The notes under the pieces were generated by a model. That model did no database searches. It was not told the origin of the DNA and saw only the letters and a list, made by a program, of their open reading frames with translations. A stretch of 64,000 bases of DNA from Lachancea thermotolerans CBS 6340 (lineage: Eukaryota > Ascomycota > Saccharomycetes > Saccharomycetales > Saccharomycetaceae). Numbering within the stretch: position 1 is the stretch's first letter; each line of letters begins with the position of its first letter. Below are positions 18,266 through 27,427 of this stretch, piece by piece. The translations under genes were made by a program, and so were the position numbers. The stretch covers positions 1,364,001 to 1,428,000 of the forward strand of contig NC_013082.1 of assembly GCF_000142805.1 (NCBI RefSeq), read 5' to 3'.

Positions 18266-19444
18266 TCATACACCGTCAGGAGTCCAGTCGAGTCCCAGCC
18301 TTTGATAAACGCGAGACTGGCACTGTGACCAAAGCATGGCTTTCTCTTCTTTGGAAAGAGAAACTTTGGACGTGGGTAGGGGCGGTTTGTCTTCAGATAG
18401 CTTGAGAGCTGTGTTTTTTAAAAGAGTTCTCTTCAGCAGAGAAGACTCACGTTTCCGCGGAGGAATTGTGGAGGGTGGAGGCATGTCTGGCTTTTTGACA
18501 AGCATTTGTTGCTGCTTCCATTTCTTGTAGTCTGAACATTGCTTCTTGAAGTCGAAGCGACATTGAGCTTCGACAGCAATGTTGAGGAGGTAATTCTCGA
18601 TAATATTTCTCCACTCGGGCTTGGAGAGGTGCATGACAGGCTCGTGATAGCCAGTAAACTGCTCGTGACGTTTGCGTGCGGCGGCAACGGTGTATTTTGC
18701 GCTAGTAATTTTGAACTCGTAGTCCAAATTGGCTTCCATGTATAGATCGGACTCCACCAGCGTGCGTATAATAAAGTCGTCTGGGGAGTCGAGTGGCAGT
18801 AACTGAACGCGGAACTGCGGGAGCCCGATAGCAGAGGCGCTGCTGTCGGGGGGTTCGAAGTGCACTATTGGCAACTGAAAGCCCCATTCAGGGCGGAGGG
18901 CCTCGACGATTAAGAGTGACCGTATGTCGTTGAGCTCCCAGTCGAGAAGTTCGCGCTTTGTGAACTTGGGCCTGCCGTTGCATAGCAGGTTCTGGGGATC
19001 CATGAGCAGATCCGAGGCATACATGTCGTAAAAGACCTTGGGAAGCGCTTCCTGTAGCGATATAAGCTTGGGTTTCTCCTGCTCGATGTAGGATGCCGCA
19101 GCACTCGTTGCCGAGCTTGCGAGCGATACATGCGCAGAAAAGATGCTGGAGCGCAAGGACGGCGCTGACGATGTGTCTGACGTCGCAGAGACGATAGTCG
19201 ATGCAGTCTCGGACGGAGCGAGCGATACTGTGTCGCTGTGAGAGTCTGACTGCAAGGGCCTGCGGTTGAGCAGCCTCTTGCGAATCTCGTCGCGCGCGCG
19301 GCTCGCGAACTCGGGTGGTGCGTTAACAAACTCTTTGGCTTCCGAGTCCTCGGGCACGGGCGCAAGCTCCGCTCCCTTGCGCTTGCTGCGAAGTGCAGGC
19401 AGCGCCTGCTTGGTCGAGGTGGGGGGAGGTGGCAACACGAACAT
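18266..19444 (-). CDS. MTH1/STD1: Mth1/Std1 glucose-sensing corepressor
   Basis: 392-residue protein, single counterpart of the ohnologues MTH1 (YDR277C) and STD1 (YOR047C). It starts [13 protein letters not shown] like Mth1 (MFVSPPPATSKNQ). Conserved blocks are [20 protein letters not shown], the Ser-rich region about 60-110 that in yeast is phosphorylated by Yck1/2 before degradation, [20 protein letters not shown], then [20 protein letters not shown] and [20 protein letters not shown]. Mth1/Std1 bind the sensors Snf3/Rgt2 and the repressor Rgt1 to keep hexose-transporter genes off without glucose. The upstream DNA holds a cluster of Rgt1-type sites, suggesting feedback control. Confidence 0.96.
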   Translation of the reverse strand: MFVLPPPPTSTKQALPALRSKRKGAELAPVPEDSEAKEFVNAPPEFASRARDEIRKRLLNRRPLQSDSHSDTVSLAPSETASTIVSATSDTSSAPSLRSSIFSAHVSLASSATSAAASYIEQEKPKLISLQEALPKVFYDMYASDLLMDPQNLLCNGRPKFTKRELLDWELNDIRSLLIVEALRPEWGFQLPIVHFEPPDSSASAIGLPQFRVQLLPLDSPDDFIIRTLVESDLYMEANLDYEFKITSAKYTVAAARKRHEQFTGYHEPVMHLSKPEWRNIIENYLLNIAVEAQCRFDFKKQCSDYKKWKQQQMLVKKPDMPPPSTIPPRKRESSLLKRTLLKNTALKLSEDKPPLPTSKVSLSKEEKAMLWSQCQSRVYQRLGLDWTPDGV

Positions 19445-20173
19445 ACCGCGAACTGGGGACGCTACCTGTGGTGTTTTCAGGATGTGTGTCGAGTTGTGTT
19501 TACAAGTGTTGTGTGAAACTTCGGCGCGAGAGAATTATGCTTATTCAATTTTTTTTCAACCGGGCTCTGCGCACCTGGTGTTTTTTTCTGGTGAGTTTCT
19601 TCCGGTGCCTCTTCGGAACCTCTTCGGACGTTCAAACCTTGTTTCGGGAACACTAATCCGTGGCTTTCCACTATTTTCTTACTGATGTTTCGCTTTTCTG
19701 TGCTTTATTCTTACAGATGCTTTCCAGATCCGCACACAAGTGCAAATCCGTATATATATATATATGTAATTTTCCCCACAATAATTATTTTTTGACGGAA
19801 AAATGGGCTGGAGATGCTGACTTAAGCAGGAGCGAATGCTCGCTCGTTTTCTCGATCAGAAACGCAACTCGCGGAAAAAACTTACAGCGAGCGTATGGAG
19901 CTTCTTCAACTTGTCGACGGACCGGCGAAACGGCTTTCCGCGCCTCCCCACGCTCTCGTTTGCGACCAGGGAGGTGCTTCTTAGTGACAAGGTCAAGGTG
20001 TACGGAGTCCTTGGAAGCCGGAAAAATCTTTTTCCGACCGGATTAACGTGGGCCGAACCTCTGGTCCGGACCCGGCTAGGGGCATTCGGAAGGAAAAAAA
20101 AATAAAAAGTTTTTTTGCGGGGAATTTGCTAAAAAGGTTAACCCGAACATGGGGCCGAGAAGTCAAAAATAAT
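19445..20173 (-). promoter_or_regulatory. MTH1/STD1 promoter with eight CGGANNA (Rgt1-type) sites
   Basis: Counting both strands, CGGANNA occurs at 19598, 19654, 19796, 19872, 20019, 20030, 20039 and 20062 (7-mer starts), all within 471 bp. About one would be expected by chance. CGGANNA is the site of the zinc-cluster repressor Rgt1, whose activity depends on Mth1/Std1. An alternating TA tract is at 19750-19765. The promoter ends at the tRNA-Glu gene. Confidence 0.55.
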
Positions 20174-20245
20174 TTCCGAAGCGGGGAATCGAACCCCGAT
20201 CTCCACGGTGAGAGCGTGATGTGATAGCCATTACACTACATCGGA
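20174..20245 (-). tRNA. tE(CUC): tRNA-Glu (anticodon CTC)
   Basis: On the minus strand the 72-nt gene begins TCCGATGTAGTGTAATGGCT and closely matches yeast tRNA-Glu. The anticodon loop sequence CTCTCAC places CTC at 34-36, and the T-arm is GGGGTTCGATTCCCC. No intron. A T5 run just beyond the 3' end (plus strand 20164-20168) is the Pol III terminator. The acceptor stem has a T-T mismatch at position 6-67. Confidence 0.93.
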
Positions 20246-21112
20246 TAATTGTTGCTAGTATTAAGTTATGGAACTATCTATTTGGCAATACTAATGAAAG
20301 GGTTATTCGTTTCAAAGGCTTCTCGGTTTTTCGCAGGGCGGGAAATTAAGGTTTGGGAGCTGTGTTAGCACGAGACGTGGAGGTTGCATGAGCATTTTGC
20401 TACGGCCTCAAGTCCAAGAATGCGCCCATGCGGATGATGAGAGAAGAACAAGAAGCGTCTTCGTTCCAACGGTATCATCAGTCTTGCCCCGCGGACGGAC
20501 ACGGGCCAGAACCTTTGGTGCTGAAGGAAAATGGGACCCTTGGTTGTGCAGGATGGTGGGGTCACGGAACGCTTCTGTAAAAGTTTTCCCACCGGCTGCT
20601 GGTCGCCGTGGTCACCACGCTCCAACGCGGAGAAGCCGAAACGCCGAGAGCTCAAGAAGTTAAGGCCCATCAGCCTCGAGAAATGGGCATATATGCCCTT
20701 CTTCTTGCATCTAATGGAACTAGAAATAGCCGTGGATTGTTCGAAGCTCGTTACGTCTTACACATACTAATTACTTGATGTATAGGGAAGGAGACCGCGG
20801 CTTTGGGCCAGTCAGCTTCTCTGGAGAAGCTCTTCGCACTCCTCGTTCCGGCAGCTTTCAATTTTCGGGTGCGCGCTGGTACCACAGCGTCCGCCATCAC
20901 ATGCGTCATGCCCAACCAGTGCTCCGCGGACCTTGGCGTCCGCTGACGTCAGCTCATGTAGTTTTATGGAGAGCTTCCTCTGCTAATGTATAATAGTGTA
21001 CGAGCTCAGCCAGCCTGATAACGTAAGCTTACTGTCGTTGTGTCGACAACTAAGATGTTGATCAGACGAAGCTTTCGGACCAATCGAAAGCGAGGCTCTC
21101 TGTTGAGCACCG
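20246..21112. other. Region between tRNA-Glu and RAT1 3' end
   Basis: 867 bp with only short reading frames. It holds the upstream flank of the tRNA gene and the RAT1 3' flank. I looked for LTR ends and box C/D signals. One ATGATGA ... CTGA pair (20434-20440, 20521-20524) exists but has no good terminal stem or recognisable guide, so it is not called. Confidence 0.3.
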
Positions 21113-24061
21113 CTAGTAGCGCCCGCGCCCAGAAGGAGGTCCCTGACGATTGGAAGCTGAATATCTGGAGTTGTATGCTCCTGGTGCGGAATGAGGGCCC
21201 CCGAAGCGGCCACGGTTGGAGCTGCCGCCGCCGCCGCCGCCGTACCTGGAGTTTTGCGGACGTGAGTAGCCGCTTTGCTCCTGCTGCTGGAACCGCGACA
21301 CGGGCTGCGCGCTATGCGACTGTTGATAGAACAAAAACGACTTGTAGCCTCCCATCCGCGGCTGGTATTGTGTCGTGGCGCACGGGCCGACGGGGACGAT
21401 ATTGTGCTTCATGTCCATGGCGTTCCACCTGTGGTTGTACCTGTACACTATGGCGTCCCTGTCCTGGGCTGTAAGCATTGGTTGCGGCGGGATGAATCCG
21501 TTCAGAATCACGGATTTGCTGGGCCCGGGGAGAGTTGGCATTTTGTAGCCCACTTTGAGAAACAGGTTGGTACTCAAGTCGGGTAGCCCGCCTCCGCTCA
21601 CTGGACAGATCAGCTTACCGTTGGGTGCAAATCCTTCCTGATCTACCATAGCCTGGCCAGAAAGACCACTTCTAAAATGCTGGAAAACCACAACCTCGAC
21701 TGGCGTTGCGCCGTAAAGTTTGGAACTGAACTTCTCATAGTTGACGTTTTTGTTGCTGATCAGCAACACCTCCTGTTTCCGGACGTTCCGTGCTTTTTCC
21801 TCGGGACTCAGGCGCTCGTATTGATCCCTGACAACCCTGAGCAGCCGCTTCTCGTCAATAAAGGGCAGAAGCGCAATTCCCTGCCACGACATTTTTTTTC
21901 CGTTCATGTCGATCGGAAACTCCTCGGGGTAAAAGTCGATTATTTCAGAGTCTGGCTCGCTCATCAACGGCCGGAAAATAGACGGCAGGTTATGGCCCGA
22001 AGCGGCAGGCAATACACTCATAAGCTGTTCGAAAGGCAGGAATGGCTCACCCTTCTCGAAGGTGATTTTCAGATCTTTTATGTCCTTGAAGTCTGATGCG
22101 AAAGGAGCATAATGGTATGGGTAGTACCAGTTCCATGAGGCGCACCCCTGGTAGTAGTAAAGAAGAACCCAAGACACACCTTCAACATAAGAACGCACAA
22201 CCTCTTTGCGCAGTTGGTCGATGTCGCGCTCATCGATGTGGAACTTGGCTGTATAATACCGGTCGTGGTAACCTGGCTCGAACAACTTGACTTCTTCGTC
22301 GGTGTCGACCACACCGCTTTTGACGTTGCCGGTGTGAACCACAGAAATGCTAGATGGAGTCTGTGACTCCGCGTCGACGCTTGTGCTCTCCTCAGGATCA
22401 TCAACCTCCTCGAACTTTCTCTTAATAGCGTCGTTCATTGGTTTTTCAGACTCTTCGACATTTTCTTTATCCTCGCCATTCTCTTGAACTGCCTCTGCCT
22501 TTCTTTCTATCAGCTTTTGTTTCAATGAGGAGGCTGCGCTAAAATTAGCCTCATTAGCGACTTCAACTGCAGAAGAAATTTCCTCTTTTGTGTAGTCTTT
22601 TGTGGGTTGGGTATTCTGCTCGCTCTGGATTTTGAGGGCAGCAGCAGACTTTTTGTCGCCTTCGTTGGCAAGGTTCATCTCTTTTCTTAATTTGACAAAA
22701 TCCCGGTTGGACAGGTTGAGCGAGCCGTCGGCAGCGTTGCCTGAAACATCGTAGACAGGCATGTTTTCCAATGGGATTGTGAAGTTTCTGTCAGTTTTCC
22801 CCTTGGTAACATTATTATTACTCTTCAGCATCTTCCGTCTTTTGGCCGCTTCCTGTTTCCTTATTTCTTGCTGGAATCTGTCTTTGAACATCTGTGGCTC
22901 ACGCGCTCCCAGATGCTGTAAGAGCAGTTCTACGGAGTCCAAGTTAAGTTCTCCGTCACAAGTCATGTATGTTTTGAGCCGAGGCAATATTGTCTTCCAG
23001 ATCTCAACTAGGATGTCGATACTGTTCTCTCTCACGTCTAATGAGGGCAAGTGAGGCAGGAAATCGTTACCGCAGAAAAAACACATGAACACCCAGTCAT
23101 CAACAGCTCTCTCCGTATCGAATTCAAACGATAGACGAGGAACAAATAGTTCGACTGCGAGATATTCCCGCAGAACGCTGATATGAAGCCAGAGAAAGGG
23201 CTTCTGCGAATCTTGCTGCAGAAGGGCGGCTTTGTCCTCCTCGCTCATGTTAATTGTGTCTTGAACACGCTGTCTTCTGCGGTTGTCCTGTGCAAACACG
23301 TCCTCTCGCAGAATTTTGAAGTGTGGTTCGTGAGTGGCTAGTCCCAAGAAAATCAAGTCTGCATCCAGCCCGTAGATACAATGTGAAGTGTTGGGGTTGT
23401 ATTGGGGGTCAGCCCTCTGGCTTCTCACAAAGTTCATAATTTTGTGCTCACCTTCGCCCGGCACTGTAGCGTCACTGATTATAACCTGGAGGTTCTTCCA
23501 GCCAGGGTCCGTCGCAAGTTTGAAACTGGTCCAATAGCGAAGCGCCGCGGCCAGTTTGTCCATGAACGGCGTACCAGGAGTAATTGCGTTACTGTCCCAT
23601 GTTTTTTTGTTCCTGACGCTGTCGTCGATTATTTCTCCCATATCTTCCTTCTCAAGCAGCACTCTTTCACGCTCCTCGTTCTGAATCTGGGCGTCCCTCG
23701 CACTTCTGAAACGACGCGCTCTTTGCTGGTTCATCTTAGCACGGGGCGCGACGCCATCGACGGCGATCATGAGCACCTTCCGCGGCCTTGCCATGTTTAA
23801 AACTCGGTTGGTGTATTCGAACACAGCCAACAGCATTTCGTCTTCCGTTTCCGGAGGTGGTCTGTTCTCCGGATGCGAGCATGGATGTACGATACCATTC
23901 ATGTCCAAATATAGGTTGTCTAGCTCACCGTTTGGGTTGGGGCCCGCGTAATCAATAGGCAGAGCGACGCCATCCTCAATCTGCGGCGTGTCCTCTAAAA
24001 CAGGAGATATAATTTTCGGATACTTTCTCGAAAGCCACCTGAAAAAGGACGGAACACCCAT
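21113..24061 (-). CDS. RAT1: Nuclear 5'-3' exoribonuclease Rat1 (Xrn2)
   Basis: 982-residue enzyme close to S. cerevisiae Rat1 (1006 aa). The XRN N-terminal nuclease domain starts MGVPSFFRWLSRKYPKIISP and contains LYLDMNGIVHPCSH, then FEYTNRVLNMARPRKVLMIA and DGVAPRAKMNQQRARRFRSA; catalytic acidic residues follow in GEGEHKIMNF and YGLDADLIFLG. The XRN helical domain follows an acidic linker (about 500-590). The tail is Gly/Arg/Tyr-rich with a run of six Gly. Rat1 processes rRNA and snoRNA 5' ends and drives torpedo termination of Pol II, with Rai1 as cofactor. DBP5-MTH1-RAT1 equals YOR046C-YOR048C. Confidence 0.98.
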   Translation of the reverse strand: MGVPSFFRWLSRKYPKIISPVLEDTPQIEDGVALPIDYAGPNPNGELDNLYLDMNGIVHPCSHPENRPPPETEDEMLLAVFEYTNRVLNMARPRKVLMIAVDGVAPRAKMNQQRARRFRSARDAQIQNEERERVLLEKEDMGEIIDDSVRNKKTWDSNAITPGTPFMDKLAAALRYWTSFKLATDPGWKNLQVIISDATVPGEGEHKIMNFVRSQRADPQYNPNTSHCIYGLDADLIFLGLATHEPHFKILREDVFAQDNRRRQRVQDTINMSEEDKAALLQQDSQKPFLWLHISVLREYLAVELFVPRLSFEFDTERAVDDWVFMCFFCGNDFLPHLPSLDVRENSIDILVEIWKTILPRLKTYMTCDGELNLDSVELLLQHLGAREPQMFKDRFQQEIRKQEAAKRRKMLKSNNNVTKGKTDRNFTIPLENMPVYDVSGNAADGSLNLSNRDFVKLRKEMNLANEGDKKSAAALKIQSEQNTQPTKDYTKEEISSAVEVANEANFSAASSLKQKLIERKAEAVQENGEDKENVEESEKPMNDAIKRKFEEVDDPEESTSVDAESQTPSSISVVHTGNVKSGVVDTDEEVKLFEPGYHDRYYTAKFHIDERDIDQLRKEVVRSYVEGVSWVLLYYYQGCASWNWYYPYHYAPFASDFKDIKDLKITFEKGEPFLPFEQLMSVLPAASGHNLPSIFRPLMSEPDSEIIDFYPEEFPIDMNGKKMSWQGIALLPFIDEKRLLRVVRDQYERLSPEEKARNVRKQEVLLISNKNVNYEKFSSKLYGATPVEVVVFQHFRSGLSGQAMVDQEGFAPNGKLICPVSGGGLPDLSTNLFLKVGYKMPTLPGPSKSVILNGFIPPQPMLTAQDRDAIVYRYNHRWNAMDMKHNIVPVGPCATTQYQPRMGGYKSFLFYQQSHSAQPVSRFQQQEQSGYSRPQNSRYGGGGGGSSNRGRFGGPHSAPGAYNSRYSASNRQGPPSGRGRY

Positions 24062-24783
24062 TGCCAGACGTCTTTTCTGGCTTGATGCTTAGAGATGTCT
24101 ATGTAGTGTTCTCCATAGCTTTTCTAAAATTTTCAACGTCTGCGAAACTTTATTACACAGTCAGTACACACGAGAGCCAAGACAAGAAAGACCCTGTTCT
24201 AAAGATTTGGAACTTAAGGAAATGAATTTTTGAAGTGCGGGCTCGTCGATGGGGAACACTGGCGGAGTGGGTGCCGGCGTCCAATGTCGTGCAATTCGTT
24301 TGCACCTGCGCAGACGGGCGACCTCTAATATGTCCCGTAGATAGCGACAGGTTTGAATGGTGGGCCAGAGGCCAAGAGGAAGGCACGGCTGAACGAGATG
24401 AACGAGCGAGCCGCTTAACGAGTAAGGCTACTTAAGACAACAGTGAAGCTGCCATTATGTCTGAACATAATGATCGAGACTTTGCCGAGTAATAAACGAG
24501 CCTCATTGTGATGGTGCCTAGCGCGCGGTAGGGCTCTGGCGCTCGTTTAAAATGTAATATCGAAGCGTCCCCTCGCATCATCTCGCGGGCTTAACGATGC
24601 GCTATAAGTATCGGGACGGCAGCGGCGGATGGCCAAAAGCGCGTGGCGGCGTGCTGCAGCGCTTGGCAGAGCGCGCAATGATCGAAAAAGTTTGGAAAGT
24701 TAAGTCTATTGATGTCTAAAAAGTGAAGGAGGGCACGGTGTGTATGTGTGCTGGCCCAGGCAGTGGAATATGCGGACTGTGGT
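24062..24783. other. RAT1 upstream / RSB1 downstream region
   Basis: 722 bp. Composition shifts to GC-rich from about 24590 towards RSB1. The RAT1 promoter must lie in 24062-24450. No RNA gene was found. Confidence 0.3.
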
Positions 24784-25896
24784 TCATGCTTCCTCCTTGT
24801 TGGCCCGCCAAGAATCGTTGTCGTTGTCGTTGTCGTCCTCGAGCGAGTCGGTGGCGTTCTCGGCGCCGTCCTTGGCAACGGCCTTGCGCACGTTCTGGAT
24901 GGGGATGCTGGTGGTGCGGCCCTTGAACACGAAGCCCGGGTGGAACACAGTCAGCAGCGTGGTGGCCAGCGACATCATCAGGGCGTCCAGGATGATGAAG
25001 TAGATCTCGTGGGTGATCAGGTTGCCGCTCCAGCCCTCGGCCAGCTCGATGACTCTGTAGATGCAACGGACGAAGATGAGCAGGGAAGCGGCGGTGAGGA
25101 TCCAGGGGAAGTACGTGAAAACCCAGCGCTTGGGGTGCAGCCGCAGGAACTCGAACTTGGGGCGGTACATGTAGTCGATCTCCTCCTGCGAGACGTGGAA
25201 CAGCGACAGCGACGCGCGCTTCGCGCCCGTGTGCCGCTTGCGCGTCACGACGAAGATCTGGTACACCAGGTGGAACCACAGCATCAGGAACACGGACATG
25301 GACGCGACCTGGAACGCCAGGCCGGCCACGAACACGTGATCTCCATTGGCGGGGTCTTTCTCGTCCGCGGCCGCGGACCCGGCCATCCCGCCGCCCACGG
25401 CCTGCACGATCAGCGAGATGATGTCGCACCCCATGAAGATGTACGAGTACAGCATGGGGTTCTTGATGAGCGCGAACTGGTGGCCGAACACCTCGATCAG
25501 CTTGGCCAGCTGGTAGTAGATGCCGGCCATCGTGAACACGGGCGCGATGGTCAGCGTGATGAACTGCAGCAGGAACGTGTCCACGTTGTACACGTCGAAG
25601 TGGCCGCTGGCGCGGCCCGCGTACCCGAGCACTTCCAGGATGCACGTGAACGTGAACGACACCAGGAACCACCACTGCTTGGTCCAGATCCCGATCCCGA
25701 CCTGCATGATGAGGAGCAGCCCGAAGATCACGGCCATGCATACGTTAAAAGCGAGGTTCGGGACCATCCCGCTGTAGTTGCTGTATTCTGTGGAGGAGGC
25801 CGAGCTGAGCGCGGCGCTCAGCGCGGCGGACGACGCGGCCGAAGCGGCCGAAGCGGCCGACGCCGACGCGGCCCGAAGGACCGGAGTGGCTAGCAT
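24784..25896 (-). CDS. RSB1: RTA1-family lipid-translocating exporter, Rsb1-like
   Basis: 370-residue RTA1-like protein with about seven membrane helices. In S. cerevisiae Rsb1 confers resistance to toxic long-chain bases, probably by moving them across the plasma membrane. The N-terminal 35 residues are an Ala/Ser repeat with an unusual GC-rich code, followed by YSNYSGMVPNLAFNVCMAVIF. Family segments such as FLVSFTFTCILEVLGYAGRA and QFITLTIAPVFTMAGIYYQL are clear. The acidic C-terminal tail is disordered. Synteny RAT1-RSB1 equals YOR048C-YOR049C. GC at third positions is far higher than in neighbours, so long open frames also appear on the other strand and in other phases. Confidence 0.92.
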   Translation of the reverse strand: MLATPVLRAASASAASAASAASSAALSAALSSASSTEYSNYSGMVPNLAFNVCMAVIFGLLLIMQVGIGIWTKQWWFLVSFTFTCILEVLGYAGRASGHFDVYNVDTFLLQFITLTIAPVFTMAGIYYQLAKLIEVFGHQFALIKNPMLYSYIFMGCDIISLIVQAVGGGMAGSAAADEKDPANGDHVFVAGLAFQVASMSVFLMLWFHLVYQIFVVTRKRHTGAKRASLSLFHVSQEEIDYMYRPKFEFLRLHPKRWVFTYFPWILTAASLLIFVRCIYRVIELAEGWSGNLITHEIYFIILDALMMSLATTLLTVFHPGFVFKGRTTSIPIQNVRKAVAKDGAENATDSLEDDNDNDNDSWRANKEEA

Positions 25897-27427
25897 AGTT
25901 GCTTTTTATGGGGAGACTAGAGGGTCTGGGTCTTGGCGGCTAATTTGCACGTGTCGTTAGCGATGATGCTGACAAAGGCGATGACGACGCGTGTGGTGAT
26001 GACGTAAGGTCTGGGCCCGAGATCGATCCGTGTTCCGGAGTTCGGGTAATTGTCTTGGTGCGCCGCGTTTTTTTTTTCCTTCGCTGCTGTTTTACGAAAC
26101 GCGGGTAGGTGCGCGTAGGGGCGAGATGCGGAAACTGTTATTGGTTAAAGGTTCCGAGATTCCGTGCTTCCGTGGGCTGTAATGGGCTCGGAGCTGGGTT
26201 CTTATATGCTGTACACGAAGGCTATGCGCAGGGGATAGTTCGTTGGGGTCTGGGAAGAAGCTTTGCGGTGCGCAGTATTCTGGGTGCCTTGCACGTGCTT
26301 TAATGGCTCAGACGTACTCAAGTACAGGATGGTTTGGAGCGCCGTAACCGCAGATGCAGCTGTCAAAGGGGTCTGTGCTTTTAAGTGATTTTTTCAGCTC
26401 CCGCGTTGCTTAGTGAGCACGCATTGGATCGGAGCTCAAAACAGTGACTGCAAGAACACCGAAGGCAGCGCATGGCCGAAGTGCGAAAAGCTTAGAAACG
26501 CCGCAGCCCGCAGAGGCAGCAAACAAAGAGACCCTCGCGGACCTCAGAATAGCACTGCCCGCGCCGTCTACACCGCCTGCGCCGCCTGCGCCTGGTTCGG
26601 CGGTGTAGCCGGAGCAAGCGGGTTTAAAAACGGCTCGCGGCCGGAGGATTGGCGGCTTACGGCCGACTGTAGCAGCTGGTCGCTTTTTTGCGCAGGGCGC
26701 TTCGAGGTGGCGGGAGGAGAGAAACGGCGTGGGCCGGTGTGTGCCGGCGTAGAGCAGGGCGATGGGCAGGGCGGTAGGCGCGGGGATAGCACGGCCGGTG
26801 GAATGCGGTGGTACGTCGTTCTGCACGGGGCGTTTTGCCGCCGGCGCTGGGCGCTTGCGCCCTTTTTTGTGGAGTACAAAAACGGGGCAGATTTACGTTG
26901 TGGAACTTGGCCTTCTACACACCACTCGGTGCCGCGCGGCGGGCGGAGGCGAGCAGCGGTGGGCAGAGGCGAGTGAGTGCACGCGACAGTGCCACGATAT
27001 ACTTATATAGCAACGCGGGCGGGCGTGGCCCGTGATATACCTAGCTTAGGGGCAGGCGCTAGCCGCCAGGCGCCGAAGATCTGGACTATTAACAGCTGCC
27101 CGGCGCGACCGGGGCGGGCAACGGCGGCGGCGTTTTCCGCGAGCCGCCGCGGCGCAAGCACCGGGCGTGTTTTTTCTGGAACCATCCAGCTGACGCGCCC
27201 GCTCGGGCGTAAGTGGCGCCGTTTGCGCGCGTAAGCGCGCGTAGGCGTGGCGCGTCACGTGACGCCGCCGCCGCCGGGCTGACGCCCGCCTTCCCCGTAC
27301 TATTTAAAAAAATCCAACAAAGGATGATGGCGCGCTCCTTCCCAGATTTCGGTCTCGCCAAAATCGAAAACAGCTCAGATCCACAAGCTCCACTCACTTA
27401 ACCGCGCCCGCATCGCCCGCTGTCGAA
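25897..27427. promoter_or_regulatory. GC-rich divergent promoter region RSB1 / GPT2
   Basis: 1.5 kb without a convincing gene. A Reb1-type CGGGTAA is at 26043-26049, about 150 bp upstream of the RSB1 ATG. E-boxes CACGTG are at 25949-25954 and 26292-26297, and a perfect 12-bp palindrome CGTCACGTGACG is at 27253-27264, 164 bp before the GPT2 ATG. TATTTAAAAAAA at 27301-27312 may be the GPT2 core promoter. The region 26400-27300 is strikingly GC-rich. Confidence 0.4.

Noticed and set aside
20246-20330. Possible LTR-like sequence beside tRNA-Glu (TGTTG just upstream of the tRNA)
   Set aside because: No matching CAACA end, target-site duplication or internal sequence was found; retroelement remnants are common beside tRNAs but none is supported here.
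20434-20524. ATGATGA ... CTGA pair resembling a box C/D snoRNA
   Set aside because: No closing stem next to the boxes and no rRNA complement recognised upstream of CTGA; such pairs are expected several times by chance in 64 kb.
24716-25893. Long open frames antisense to and out of frame with RSB1 (341 and 381 codons)
   Set aside because: They follow from the very high GC at third positions, which removes stop codons. The products are repetitive Arg/His/Gly-rich sequences without domains, while the RSB1 frame is a clear RTA1 protein.
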